Numbered from the stretch's first letter, positions 10,973-23,287 are shown. The stretch: 64,000 bases of DNA from Utricularia gibba (GCA_002189035.1 NEEC01000019.1:1798001-1862000); one strand, 5' to 3'. Program-made: numbers and translations. Notes: a model not told the origin generated them from the sequence alone.

Positions 10973-12838
10973 ATGGCTGGGGAGCAACCCCCCTCCTCCA
11001 TGTTTCGCCAACAACACCAGGAGATTTTGTACAAATCGGCAACACCTTGTGATTTCGTCGCTGCTGGCGGTTATTACGGAAACCCAGTTGGGGGAGGAAT
11101 GATCTTCTCGCCGGATTCTTCTTCCTCACCATCGCATCTTGTTATTGACTCGACGGGGTTGAAGCACGACACTGGCCTCGCCGTTGAGTGGTCGATTGAT
11201 GAGCAATACAAATTGGAGGAGGGTCTTTCCAAGTAGGTATTTTTTTTCTGGGTTACTCGATTCCACGTTGTTACTGTAATGTTGCTATTCGTTATGTTCT
11301 CGAGGTCTCTCTTTTTCTTTTCTTCCCTCTTGTTGTTTCATTATTTTGTAGTTTCGGTTTCCCTTTTCGAGAACTTCAGCAAAAAGTAGTCTATCCTTCG
11401 TTGATTTTTTTTTTTTCTTTTTGCCCATTCTCAACATCTTCTCCAGATATGCAAATGAACCCAATATTATGCGTTACGTAAAGATTGCAGCTTCTCTGAG
11501 AGATAAGTCAGTACGAGATGTTGCCCTGCGGTGTAAATGGATGGGGGTAGGACCTTATCAGTTTTTCATAGAATCAGGGCTTCTTCCTTGAAATGCAGAA
11601 GCATTTTTTGAATCACGTTTCACCTAATGCACACACTTTCTTTTTTTAAGAGAAAGAGGAGGAAAGCGGGGGACCAAAACTTCGTGAAGAAAGTTTCAGA
11701 TATGAAGGTATCATTTTCTTTTATCTCTTTCCAATTTCTGTTGCAGCTGTACTAAGTAGTATGCACATTAGTGCTCTCCATTTTATGATGTGACAAGCTG
11801 ACTGTGAGCTTTTTTTGTGATGATTCTTGTTCTTTGTCCAATCGTACAGCAGGTTGTTCTGCAATTCTGTGTGATGTTTACTTTCAGAATGCCTGTTTTT
11901 TCCAAGCCACACAATCTGTCGAGTAAAAATCCGTGCTAGTAATCGTTTTTTGAAGAATATTACATAAATTTTGGAGCCAACTGAGATTGTACTACCTTAA
12001 GGTGTTTGAGCATGTGCTAGTTTGATGGTTTTATATGCGTTTGGATATGCACACACATTTGTAGACTCGACCATGATATCCTTGAACTCTTGCAGTGGTT
12101 TTTTTGTTATTTGCCTGTTGATATGAATGACATTCTGAAGACTCCAACAACCGGTTTCTAGGAACATTTTGGAGGATCATCATTCAAGAATAGCTTTTCT
12201 TCAGCTGTATCGACAAACTCATTTTCTTCAACCACAACTCATAATGGCCGTCGTAATTCCATGCTTTCAGGAGGTTTATCTCCTTTTCTCATTCTACTGT
12301 GCAAGTTAAGTTCCTTCCTCCAGCCTGCTCAATGCTTTTCTGATCCCTTTGTCTACTGTTTCAGCCATTTCTGGAGCTTCCCGGCACCTTTTAGAGGAAA
12401 ACAACCGGGCGTTCGATCAAATTGCTGCAAATCTTTCATCACTCAAGGTACAGGAGCATCCACTTTGCTAGAAATAATGATTACTTCAATGCAATTTACA
12501 CTCCCAAGTGTCTAAACATTGAAAGAAACTTGTTCTCAGTGAGTCATTGCCGATGAACTCAAGAGTCCTGATGACTACTCTTACGCTCTGCTATTCTCTT
12601 TGCAGTTGCAACAGAATATCGACCTCTTCTTTCGAACGAAGAACAATTTAACTAAAATATTGAACAAGTAAGTTTCATCCTACTCATCTTGCAGCTACAT
12701 GCATGTCTAAAAGGCTTACTCCATTCACAAATGCAGCATGAGAACAACACCTGGATCATGAGCCAAATGCCCCCTCTCCCTATCGCCCTAAACGAGGAAC
12801 TCACCAACCGCATTTTTCCACCCCTCTCACAGGCATAA
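10973..12838 (+). CDS. Small SANT/Myb-like nuclear protein, C-terminal frameshift
   Basis: Seven exons join in frame: 10973-11232, 11447-11546, 11651-11707, 12162-12273, 12365-12447, 12606-12667 and 12737 onward. After a glycine/serine-rich head comes one SANT/Myb-like unit: VEWSIDEQYKLEEGL, IMRYVKIAASLRDKSVRDVA, then LRCKWM and the basic RKRRKAG. A helical region follows (ASRHLLEENNRAFDQIAAN; NIDLFFRTKNNLTKILN), possibly for dimerisation. This layout matches a conserved, poorly studied plant family of single-SANT proteins. The literal frame stops at 12761 (232 residues). The plus-one frame directly after 12754 encodes IMSQMPPLP and stops at 12838. As I recall the family, its members share such a tail, so one base is probably missing beside the GG at 12753-12754. 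DNA binding is inferred from the domain only. Confidence 0.78.
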
Positions 12839-14521
12839 CAAACAACCCAAGTTTTCTTGTTTAGCCATGAACAATGAGAATGCTTGCTTACTAACTCTCA
12901 TAATACTCTGCCAAATCTCTTCAGATCTCAGACTCAGATCGCTGGAAATGGTGACACCCCGAATCATCACCCCAATGGTCTTCCACCAAAGTAGCATCAC
13001 CAAGAAGGGCTTGGATCCATCCCTTCAACAAGAGGATGGCGTGGACATTTTTTGCAGCATGAGTTCAGTGCTGAAGCAGATGAATAAAAAGGGCATTCTC
13101 CTCTCCCCCTCTCATTTTACATTCTCTAGAAACGGTGAGTTGACATCTAAGTTATTAGCAGCAGTCAGTCAGTCAGTCACATAACTCTGTTTGTAACATT
13201 TGGGAAACCAGAGAACTAGTAATAGTTGCTTGCCTTATTGTTGACTACTGAAGTTCATCCTCCTTTTGAATCTGTTTCTGTATAGAAAGGTTCCACTTCC
13301 TCAGTAAAACTGACTTGTCCCTTGAGTGCTTTACCTCCTCTTTCTTTAGAAAATAGTAAAATATTGAAAGATCATAAAAGAAGCCACTTTAAAAATCTCA
13401 TTTAACAGTAATTTATTTTCATTTTTATGTTAAAATTTATTTTTTAATGGTTTTTGTATTCTAAGGATTAAATTCTAAAATCTACATTTCTTTTTTTTAA
13501 AGAACCTCTCTCTAGTTATTGTAAGAAAACTTATTTTTTTATTTTTTAATGGGAAATTCATGCTAAACGGTTCATTTATTTAATAATTTAAATTGATATA
13601 AATGTGTAATTTATTCGTTTAATATTTTGAATAATTGTATAAAATGAATATTATCTCATTTTTATGATTATAATTAACTATTTTCAATTATTTTCATCGT
13701 TAAAAATAAAAAAGTATTTCTTTATATATATTTTTTATTCTGACCATATTGCCTCCCCATACTTCTGAACCTAGCAGTAGGATTTAAATTTCAAAAAATG
13801 TGAATATTTGAATTTCTCAACCAAAAAAAAATAAAAAAAGTGGACCTGGGGATTTTAGTGGTCACGACGCGGCAGAGACTACACTGTTGAATGCACTCGG
13901 TCACATTCACACTTCTCGGCTCCCAGTGCATGCTGGTCAATCCCTTTTTCCTCGTGTTCATTACGAGTGAATTAATACCAGATATCATCGTTGATTCTGA
14001 TTCTATGACTTGGGAATTTTTAGAATTGGAATTGTTTTGTCCTGGAATGCATGTAATATATACTTGGTGTTTTATGATGTTTTTCAGACAGCAGTGGTCG
14101 GGATGGACCATGTTGATGAAGATGGGGTGTAGAAAGGAGATAGCTTTATAAAGGGGGATCTTCTTGTGGGTTAAGAAACAAATGTACGGTTTTAGTTTCA
14201 GAAGCTTGTAGGTTCTCATCCTTCAATTTGGAAGGAATCCGGGTGAAAGTGGGAATGGGGAGACTGGAAGCAATTTATTGTCTGCTCTTAAAGCCAACTA
14301 CTACCGTCTCCTTCACCGCCGACTTGTTTTGTAGATAGTTGATTTTTTTGGTTTCTAGTCATTTCGTTTGACCCCTTCAAGGTGCAGGGTTCATTAACTC
14401 AATCCCCACCCTCCTACGCTACTCGCGCTCCGGGGTTCGGAAGAAAACTCGGCACCCGCCATTCCTGATGAGGAACCCAGTTAGAGTGTTTTAGTTTTTT
14501 TGGGTTTTGCAGAGATTTGAG
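12839..14521. other. Spacer and PSKR1 promoter side
   Basis: No gene is recognised. Bases 12.84-13.3 kb are probably 3' untranslated sequence of the SANT gene and include a CAGT tetranucleotide repeat near 13160. Bases 13.35-13.8 kb are strongly AT-rich. The last 700 bases must contain the PSKR1-type promoter; a CTTTATAAAGG element near 14143 is a possible TATA box but lies about 370 bases before the start codon. Confidence 0.4.
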
Positions 14522-17500
14522 ATGGCTGTGCGGTTTTTCTGCATGGTCTCCATCTGTTTCTGGGTTTCGTCCCAAGCCCAGAGCTCAGGGTGCCATGGGA
14601 CTGATTTAAGTTCTTTGAGGGGTTTCAATGAGCAACTTGATCCGACGAATCGTTTTTCTGATTGGAATTTTGTTTTGGGCAACTGCTGTAGTTGGCCTGG
14701 GATCACTTGCAACAACTATAGTAGAGTGGCAAGATTGGAGCTTGGGAATAGACGGCTCTCTGGGGACATCTCTGCATCGTTGGGGAATATGGAACAGCTG
14801 ACTGTTCTCAATCTCTCCCACAACCTTTTCCAAGGATCAATTCCTCACACGATTTTACATATGCCCAATTTGGAGAAGTTGGATTTGAGCACAAATTTCT
14901 TGAATGGATCGTTTCCCAGTACTATGAACCTGCCTTCACTTCAGATTTTCAATGTTTCAGCAAACAGAATCGTGGGCCCAATTCCTGTTGGTATCTGCAT
15001 CAACTCATCCAATATTTCTAGTTTGGATATGACAGATAATCATTTCAGCGGTGTGCTTCTCCCTGAAGTGGGCAATTGCACCTCATTAAAGGAACTTCTC
15101 ATTGCCTCAAACCATGTCACCGGTGAACTGCCTGAAAGTCTGTTTCGGCTGCACATTTTAGAGGATTTGTTTCTGCAGGATAATCGATTTTCAGGACAGC
15201 TGACTGAGGGTATAGGGAATCTGTCCAAGCTTGTGAACCTTGATTTGTCTTGGAATCGCTTCTCTGGACATCTTCCTGATGTGTTTGATAGATTTGAGCA
15301 GTTAGAATATTTTTCAGCCGAGTCCAATCAGTTAACAGGTGGAATACCGGATTCACTGGCCAACTCTGGAACCATCACTTCTCTTTCATTGAGAAACAAC
15401 ACTCTGGTTGGTAGTATTAATATTAACTGTTCAGCTATGGTTAAACTTGGTTCGCTTAATTTGGCTACTAACAGGTTTGATGGGCCGATTCCTGAAACTC
15501 TTCCTAATTGCCGGCAGCTAAGAACTATAAATTTTGCGCGGATCAATTTTTCCGGGCAAGTTCCAGAGAGTTTCAAGAATTTTTCTAGTCTTTCTTCAAT
15601 ATCTCTTTCGAATTCCAGTATTTCTAACCTTACTGGAGCCTTGGAGGTCTTCCAGAATTGTAGAAACTTGAAGACGTTAATTCTTACTTTGAACTTCAAA
15701 AATGAGAGCATGTCAAGTAGCAACAGTCTCCAGTTCCCTGAACTTAGGATACTTGTTATAGCCAGTTGTGGTCTACAAGGTTCTATTCCTAAGTGGTTGA
15801 ACGGGTGTAGGAACTTGCAGCTTTTGGATTTATCAGTGAACCGTTTAAGTGGTTCGATTCCTCCCTGGTTTGGGAACATGTCATCTCTCTTTTACTTGGA
15901 TATATCGAATAACAAGTTGTTTGGGGAGATCCCTAAAGAACTTACCGAAATGCAGAGCCTCGTGAATGGCAATGTCTCACTTGAAGAGGCTTCCTCAGGC
16001 TTCCCTTTCTTTGTGAGAAGGAACACGACTGGTTTCAAGTATAGGCAAGTTTTAAGTTTTCCTCCAACATTGGCACTTGGAAACAATAGTCTCAACGGGT
16101 CGATCTGGCCTGAGTTTGGAAATCTGAAAGAGTTGATTGTTTTGGACTTAGATCATAATTTCCTATCTGGTCATATTCCAAGCAATTTGTCTGAAATGAG
16201 AAGCCTGGAGACATTGGATTTGTCTTTCAACAATTTGAGTGGAAGCATCCCACCTTCATTAACTAACCTCAGTTTTTTGTCAAAGTTCAATGTTGCACAC
16301 AATTCACTATCTGGCCCTATTCCGGTGGGAGGACAGTTCTCTACGTTTCCAAACTCGAGCTTTGCTGGTAACCAGGATCTATGTGGAGATCATGCCCTTC
16401 TTCCCTGTCCCCGTAGACCTGAAGCTCCTGAAGCTCCTGCAGCAACTGCCAGGATGAGCAGATCAAATATTACAGCTTTGGCGGTAGGAACTGGCTTGGG
16501 GAGTGCTATTGTTATTTCTCTGATATGCTTTCTTGTGTTACGCTCATGCAATCTCAAGGACACTGTTCCAAGGGATTCTGGTAGTGAGTATACAGACGAG
16601 GAAGACTTATCAAGTGTAGCCATCTTATGTCAGGACAAGAACTCTGCCAGTGAGATGTATTTTGATGAGCTTTTGAAAGCTACAGACAACTTTGCGCAGT
16701 CGAATATCATCGGTTGTGGGGGATTTGGTTTTGTTTACAAAGCTGTACTCTCTGATGGAAGGAAGGTTGCAATAAAACGCCTCTGTGGTGATCACTTTCA
16801 GATGGAAAGAGAATTCCGTGCTGAGATAGAGACATTGTCCAGGGCTCAGCATCCGAATCTGGTTCGTCTTCAAGGCTACTGCAAATACAGAGAGGACAGG
16901 CTGCTGATCTACACATTCATGGAGAATGGGAGTCTAGACTATTGGTTACATGAGAATGTAGATGGCCCCTCCGAATTGAACTGGAGAAGAAGGCTTGAAA
17001 TAGCAAAGGGAGCTGCAAGGGGTCTTGCTTACTTGCACCTCTGCTGTGAGCCTCACATCATCCATCGTGATATAAAATCAAGCAACATCCTTCTAAATGA
17101 GAGATTTGAGGCACATTTAGCGGATTTTGGACTTGCTCGTCTCATCCTTCCCTTTGCAACTCATGTTTCAACTGATCTTGTGGGCACACTTGGATACATT
17201 CCACCAGAATATGGCTTAGCCTCTGTTGCAACATACAAGGGGGATGTGTATAGCTTTGGAATAGTTCTTCTGGAGATCCTAACAGGCAAGAGACCTATGG
17301 ATATTTGCAGGCCAAAAGAATGCAGGAATTTGGTCGAATGGGTTGCTGGAATGAAAGAAGAGAAAAGGGAAACTGAAGTGTTTGATCCTGTGATATTTGA
17401 CAGACAATATGTCAATGAAATGACGAAGGTTCTTGATATTGCATGGGTTTGCTTGAATGACAACCCAAGGCTGAGACCTTCAATTGAAGAGTTGGTGTCT

Positions 17501-17542
17501 TGGCTTGAACAAGTGGACATGCAGACAAATCCTTGTATGTAA
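14522..17542 (+). CDS. PSKR1: Phytosulfokine receptor 1-type LRR receptor kinase
   Basis: Intact single-exon gene of 1006 residues (Arabidopsis PSKR1 is about 1008). It encodes a plasma-membrane receptor for the sulfated growth peptide phytosulfokine. Order: signal peptide (about 1-20), paired-cysteine LRR cap (NCCSWPGITCNN), about 21 LRRs interrupted by a non-LRR island at roughly residues 475-516 (FPFFVRRNTTGFKYRQVL, the hallmark of PSKR), membrane helix at about 649-675, and a kinase domain from about 726. The kinase has GCGGFGFVYK, VAIKRL, HRDIKSSNILL, DFGLAR and GTLGYIPPEYG, so it should be active. The start is the ATG at 14522; the frame extends five codons upstream but only to a TTG. 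The 3' end is convergent with the TOM1-like gene, 178 bases between stop codons. Ligand identity is inferred from the island motif. Confidence 0.93.
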   Translation: MAVRFFCMVSICFWVSSQAQSSGCHGTDLSSLRGFNEQLDPTNRFSDWNFVLGNCCSWPGITCNNYSRVARLELGNRRLSGDISASLGNMEQLTVLNLSHNLFQGSIPHTILHMPNLEKLDLSTNFLNGSFPSTMNLPSLQIFNVSANRIVGPIPVGICINSSNISSLDMTDNHFSGVLLPEVGNCTSLKELLIASNHVTGELPESLFRLHILEDLFLQDNRFSGQLTEGIGNLSKLVNLDLSWNRFSGHLPDVFDRFEQLEYFSAESNQLTGGIPDSLANSGTITSLSLRNNTLVGSININCSAMVKLGSLNLATNRFDGPIPETLPNCRQLRTINFARINFSGQVPESFKNFSSLSSISLSNSSISNLTGALEVFQNCRNLKTLILTLNFKNESMSSSNSLQFPELRILVIASCGLQGSIPKWLNGCRNLQLLDLSVNRLSGSIPPWFGNMSSLFYLDISNNKLFGEIPKELTEMQSLVNGNVSLEEASSGFPFFVRRNTTGFKYRQVLSFPPTLALGNNSLNGSIWPEFGNLKELIVLDLDHNFLSGHIPSNLSEMRSLETLDLSFNNLSGSIPPSLTNLSFLSKFNVAHNSLSGPIPVGGQFSTFPNSSFAGNQDLCGDHALLPCPRRPEAPEAPAATARMSRSNITALAVGTGLGSAIVISLICFLVLRSCNLKDTVPRDSGSEYTDEEDLSSVAILCQDKNSASEMYFDELLKATDNFAQSNIIGCGGFGFVYKAVLSDGRKVAIKRLCGDHFQMEREFRAEIETLSRAQHPNLVRLQGYCKYREDRLLIYTFMENGSLDYWLHENVDGPSELNWRRRLEIAKGAARGLAYLHLCCEPHIIHRDIKSSNILLNERFEAHLADFGLARLILPFATHVSTDLVGTLGYIPPEYGLASVATYKGDVYSFGIVLLEILTGKRPMDICRPKECRNLVEWVAGMKEEKRETEVFDPVIFDRQYVNEMTKVLDIAWVCLNDNPRLRPSIEELVSWLEQVDMQTNPCM

Positions 17543-17719
17543 ATGATACTTATTTGTTCATTTTTTGGTGTAAACTTGTACAACATTCTTCTTGGTAGGC
17601 ATATTTCATGGAAATCTGGCTGGACTAAACAATAAATGAAGGTGACCAAGTGCACATTGGAAGAGCAGTAGAAAGAACTAAAATTTACAGCAGGCCTTGC
17701 TCGGATCCATGCATTTTCA

Positions 17720-19942
17720 TCACTGGATCGGGTGGTACTGTGTGACACCTCTTTTGGGGGGCAATTTTCTCAGTATGAAGAGAACCAGAGAGGAAGGTAA
17801 TATCTCCACCAGCTGAAAAATTGATAGGCATGCGCTTGTTTTTGGTGGGTGTGTATGTGATTGCCAAAAACTCAACAGTGCGCATCACTGAACGAGGGAA
17901 CTCACCAAGTAGTAGATAAGGTTTAGAATAGGATGATCCAGAACATCCAGATCCGCAGCTGGATCAAATGCATCAAAGCACATCTGCATATTACGTACAG
18001 AGAGAAGGCAAAGTCAGGTGTATTTTATCCCCGAGGGAGAATTGTAGTATGAATGGAAATGAGAAGGTGAACAATTCTGAACTGCAGAGATGGAATAAAT
18101 CAGATGATAAACAGCAAGAAGTGGAAAGAAATCAGTCTCACCATAATGCACCTGACGAGAAAGCATGAAACGCATATGGTAGTGACGTATCCAACCTGGA
18201 AACAACGATGAGATGATTTAAGGAGAGGTGTAAAAACTGAGTACTGATGGGCCGGAGAATTTGATCAGCGTTTTGTGGTACCTCATGCAGCTTTTTGCGC
18301 CTTCCTCTTGACTCTACAGGAAACCTTTGCAGCATCAAGAAGAGTCTGCATCAAGAATTTGATGAAGATCTTCCAGAGCTGAAGTTGTGGATTTTAATGG
18401 CTTCATAAAGGAGACCACCAAGACAAGTAACTAATAGAAATGGTTGATGAAGACTACCTTCCACCATAGAGAAGAAACCCCAAAGCGGCAACAAGAGACA
18501 CGCCTGCAATTCTCACATGAAGTTGGTGGATGCACTCGAATAGATAAGATAGGTAGTTATAATCTAGTGCAACAAATCAAAAGTAACAATTATTTGAGTA
18601 AACCTGCAAAGAACATTTTGGACAAGATGATCACTAAGGGGACAGGTTTCCACCAGAGAATTAGCCAAAGTGTGATCTGAAAGTATAAAGCAAAATGAAA
18701 AACCATGTTTCTTTAGATAACATTTTGAGTACAAACTGTTAACTGTTAACCAAATACACACATGAGGCGGGCACAAGATACACTTTTAAGATATTGGATA
18801 GAGATAGTTTCCTGTAAGCTGGAGAGAGATGGACTGCATTCTTAGATACTAGACCAAACTGGCGCAGAAGAAAATAACTTGCCTGAATGGCATATACTAC
18901 CCCATTTATCGTGTAAAAAGCCGGCCTCAGCCCATCCGTAGACTGAATTTGAGCCTGAAACCATCAAAACATTTTGAGATAGTCAGACACCTAGGAGTTC
19001 AAGCAAATAAAAGAGAGCCATGAAAAAAATGGACAAACCTGATAATAGATTTCAGCCCAAAACAAAACAAGCAGTGCGTAAGTTGAGAAAAATCCAAGAG
19101 TCGGCAAGTCAAGCAACACGTGCTGAACAATCTACACATAATGCACAATTCTTCATGTGATTAGACTTTTAACGAGCGAAATAACTTGAGAGCCATGGTC
19201 TTACCTCCGGATTCAGATTTTGAATATCGCGACGAAATACAAACACCAGGCAACGAACTAGTTGGCAAATACAGCACCACTCGTTCAGTATAACTATTAA
19301 AGAACATCTTATTTCACGTATCATAAGTGCATTGAAAGCCATTAAACCTGCATTAACCAAGAAATTGAGGCCATGAAATACTTTCTGTGTCGTCCATCCG
19401 AACTCAGGAACTCTCAGTTGGATCCTAACATATTGCATCTGCAAAAATATGACTTCATTCTTTTGATAAAAGGTTCGCTATTAAATCTAACCACGGGAAT
19501 ACAAATTGTAGATAAAGACGCCCCACACCAAGAACAGGGTCAATGACAACGAGCGCAGTTGCATTACATCGCATTATAAACCCACATGCCTGCCTAACAA
19601 GATTACCCTTTTGTTTGAGCAACTGCTAGGTATTCTTTTCACACGTAACTGACCTAAAAACAAAAGAAAACAAGCATCGCCCCCACAATAAATCAAATCG
19701 TAAGTTCTGAAATACCCAAGGATTGAAGAAACAAAACGTAATAGAACGTAAAACCAAGCCCCAGAAACATTTACAATGGCAACAAAGGCGATGATCCCAT
19801 AAAGCACGGCGAGAGCGTGAAAAATACAATCCTGCCACGCGGGTGATTCATTGACAACGTCCCACCAAGATGTGGAATCCTTGAGGCGAAGCGCCGGGTG
19901 GGAAAGGCCGCCGCCGCCGTCGCCGCCGCCGTACACTGCCAT
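17720..19942 (-). CDS. TOM1/TOM3/THH1-family seven-helix membrane protein
   Basis: Eleven exons on the minus strand join in frame to 294 residues: 19775-19942, 19348-19438, 19205-19257, 19039-19131, 18883-18954, 18604-18676, 18458-18503, 18282-18345, 18142-18195, 17906-17983 and 17720-17812. The family encodes tonoplast multi-pass proteins known as host factors for tobamovirus replication; the plant's own use is unclear. Diagnostic stretches are [69 protein letters not shown] and the ending TQYHPIQ. Exon 5 ends CAG followed by gcaagt, so that intron appears to be of the rare GC-AG class; the next exon keeps the frame and the family sequence. Conserved gene order suggests a TOM3/THH1 orthologue. 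Confidence 0.92.
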
Positions 19943-20516
19943 GAAGAAAGGTATTTGCGGTGGCGCAACACGGTGGGTTGGTTAGAAAAGAATTATTCCT
20001 GGGGAAGAAAAAGAGAGGCGAAGATGGAACGGCGATCGGCGACACGTGGTGTCCTGACGTGTCAGGATGGGGCAACATAAAGCAATTCTTGTTCCTGGTT
20101 GAAGCCGCTGATCCAGATCCGGATCCGGATCCATTAATTGCTCAGGATATAATAACATCATCCCAATACGCAATTTCACAAAGCAAATTACTAATTTCTG
20201 AACAAATATTAAATTCATTAAAATGTAAAACAAAATTTCATATTTACTGTTTTTCTTTTAAAGGTTTAAATATTAAAAACTCCAGAAATATCATCTTCTA
20301 AAATGGAAATGTAGGATGGTTAACCAGTTCAGAGAGTCCTACACACTTCAGAATCACATCAGACCTTCACATTATTTGTGCAGATAGCATAATTTCAGGA
20401 GAAAACGCACAGAACAAAATTGCCTCACTCAACCAGTCATCAAAAGCTCACAGCCTGTATTGTGCAAAGTGAAGTCAAGGGCAGCTAAACTTTGTGTAAA
20501 GGGTAGCTGTATTGCT
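19943..20516. promoter_or_regulatory. TOM1-like promoter with paired ACGT boxes
   Basis: About 100 bases upstream of the TOM1-like ATG are a CACGTGG G-box/ABRE-type core at 20043-20049 and TGACGTGTCA at 20055-20064, both with ACGT cores for bZIP factors. A GATCCG-type hexamer repeat follows at about 20115-20133. The remainder is AT-rich and adjoins the 3' end of the next minus-strand gene. Function of the boxes is inferred. Confidence 0.4.
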
Positions 20517-22476
20517 CTACTCATGCTCAGGATCACTGGGAGATTCGCCATCAGAGTCGGGTTTTCCAGAAATTTCGACCATCTTTTCTAGTGACTCAAG
20601 ATCACCTGCCTCTGAAGTAGTGTGGAGCCTGAGCTTCTCAGCATCTTCGCTGAAAGAGATGCAAATGTGAGAGGGATTCAATTTTTGTAGGATAGAGAAT
20701 CATGAACACCAAAAGCAGGGAAGAATCCAAGGAAATTGACTTACTCGGACACCCCAAAGATGTCCTTGACTGTAAGGGTGCTATCTCTTGAACAAAATTC
20801 AGGGAGCTGCTCCATACAACAAAGAGGATCAGCCTTATGTTTCTAGTTTTAGGCGATTCCGGAGTAATTTCCATAAAGAAGTGTTGCTCTCAAAGAGTAG
20901 AGGATAACCTCAGAAAGGTAATAGATCTTCCCGAAAAGGGCTTGCACCACAAGTTTTCTTTGGAAACCCTTCTCAGAATATCCTGACATATCCATGACTA
21001 CAGGTCCTGAAATAACCAGTTCAATGGTGCCATGAGTATGATCATTCGCTTCAGGTTGTTGAATGCAGTATTACCATCAAACAGCAATGAGAAAATAATG
21101 ATAATAATAATAATCATGACTACTTCAGTAGTAAGAAAAGCCCCTAATGTTTAAAGAAAATGGATCCCAAGCAAGAACCTGATCAAGAATATTTCAGTAG
21201 TGCTGCGTTCTCGGATAATCAAGACTAGAATTAAGCAGAAAAAGGTTTTCGGAAAAAAAAAAAAACAAATTGATATTCTTAAACCAACCATTCTCCTTGA
21301 CAATCAGCCTTGAAATTTCATTTAGAATTCCAGCTAGTTGAGGATCATCCAACTCTGTTTTCCTTCTCAGCTGGATCAGATTAGAAACCAACTTTCCATC
21401 AAATGGCTTCTCATTCAAGGCATACCGAATGTATTTACGTAGAATCTCTTCCATTTTAAAACCTGTCTGCAACACAAAAGCAAATAAATTCAAGGCTGTC
21501 GAGGCATGCCATGAACGCACGATGACAAGATTCACCATATATAATATATTTCTCTCTCTTGTATGCAAATAATTCATCTCACTCCTCAAGGTAGATGCTT
21601 TATGATGCCTCTAGTGAAGCAAATGGAAGCTTACTAGCACCAGCACCGCTGAATAAACGGTGTAGCTAAACAAAATACCCGCAAATTTCACACGACACTA
21701 ATCAAAAGCCCACGACTTACAGAAGATCTTACTTTAAATCACATAACTGGAATTGGGAAAACAACCTTCTGCATAAAACCCTGCAAAGCTGGTCCATAAT
21801 CTTCTATATTTCCTTTCTCAAACAGCTCATCAATTGATTTGCATAGATCAGCATTTTTGTAAACCTGCAAGATTCATTCTTTGAATTGGTCATTACTGAC
21901 ACATGCTACACAGTTAGACTCAATCAGGGCACTTGTAAACAACTAGGGCAGGGGAAAGGAACAACACAAATGATTCTTAAAATACATATCTTAACAGCAT
22001 AGTTGCAAAAGGCAATGAAAACAGACCAATTTGCGACGTTTCTCACGAGGAGAATTGAACTTCCGAACAGCTTTAACAAAGGCAATCACAAAAGTGACCC
22101 CAAAATAAGCCAAAGGAACTGCGAGGACCCAAGGCAAAGGGCTCTGGCCAACCCTAGGACCAGGAATGGCCTGTGTCACGGAACCAGTGAACTCAACTAA
22201 ATCTAAAGCCTTCTCCTGTATCCATGGAAGATCCTCCTCTACTTCCTCTTCTTCCTCCTCCACACTTGCCTCCTTCTCATTCGAACCATTGCTTCTTTTA
22301 TCACTACTTGCGACTGCTCTCACGCCGATGCGAGAAGCAGACGACGGTGACACGTATACCGAAGAGCGTAACGGAAATTGGATTGGGATTCTCGTGAAAA
22401 TGCGTGAATCCCTTGTGCTTCTAGAACTGGAAACCAGAGAGCAGCCAGCATACAAGCTGCCCGCGCAAGTGCTCAT
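20517..22476 (-). CDS. Predicted chloroplast membrane protein of unknown function
   Basis: Six exons can be followed on the minus strand: from 22476 to 22027, then segments near 21.86-21.77, 21.46-21.29, 21.01-20.91, 20.82-20.74 and 20.65-20.52 kb, ending PSDPEHE and a TAG at 20517-20519. The first 50 residues are rich in serine and arginine and poor in acid, like a plastid transit peptide. An acidic run (EEEEEEVEEDLPW) follows, then one clear membrane helix (LPWVLAVPLAYFGVTFVIAF) with a basic end (KFNSPREKRRKLV). The C-terminal half is soluble and helical (SIDELFEKG; MEEILRKYIRYALNEKPFDG; GYSEKGFQRKLVVQALFGK). I believe homologues are conserved single-copy plant proteins, possibly annotated as embryo-defective (EMB1923-like), but that link is weak. 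Confidence 0.8.
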
Positions 22477-23287
22477 ATTTCTCCTCCAACTGAAAATTCA
22501 AACAAAAATATCCGGTAAATGTGATCACGGCGCGGCGTTCAGCGGCTTCCCGTGAATGGGAGAAACTCCGGCGGCGTACTCTTGGAAACTGGATAAAATC
22601 AATGGAATTTGGAACAGAAAAATTGTATTACAGATGCTGCCCCGATCTTTATGGAATTACAAGTTTTGAAGAAATGTGGGGTTAAAATGGAAATTATGGA
22701 AAGTATTGGGGCCTGCGACACAAATGGCGACGAATAGAGAAATCCTTCAAAATCCAACAGAAATTGACCCCAAACGTCAAAAAAATTCCCTATAAACAGA
22801 ATCTCGCACTTGCATCTTGTGGCTGCGCAAAAAGAAAAAAAAAAAAAAAAGATTCAAAATTTGACTACAACGCCTGTCTATTTTTGAAGTTGCGAAGTTG
22901 CAATCCAACAAATTGTGAAGCTTGGATCTGGAAAGAGACATCTCTTTTTCTCTGTTCTTCTGTGGTTTCCCGCTGACGCTGTGGATTTTCTCGCATCGAA
23001 CCTGCAGCAGTAGATATATATCTTCAGCACAGTATCTGGGATACCTCTCATATAGTGTTGGACTTTATCGATTCAGATTCGAGAACCAAGAAGCGCTTCA
23101 GTGAAAATGCGGAGCTTTTCATGCATTCCTTCAAACATGACGTGATCTGCTCAAGGTACGGGATAGTTGATGGAATGCGAATGCAGTTGGCGCTGATTTC
23201 TTGGGATCTGCAAGATTATTCTGATTTTTTTTCTGAGCTGCACATTGCGCAATTTCTTTGGCTGGATTTTAGCCTGTGAGCGGTGAA
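22477..23287. promoter_or_regulatory. Divergent promoter/leader region
   Basis: This 0.8 kb separates the chloroplast-protein ATG (minus) from the katanin ATG (plus). It contains an A17 tract near 22835 and a more balanced part from 22.9 kb that probably holds the katanin leader. No specific element is called. Confidence 0.35.

Noticed and set aside
13160-13180. CAGT repeats as a possible CRISPR-like or regulatory array
   Set aside because: It is only a short tetranucleotide microrepeat, without spacers or any matching context in a plant genome.
12867-13184. 105-codon frame downstream of the SANT-like gene
   Set aside because: It lies in the expected 3' untranslated region and resembles no known protein.
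14507-14521. Five extra codons before the PSKR1 start
   Set aside because: The upstream codon is TTG, not ATG. The ATG at 14522 begins a good signal peptide.
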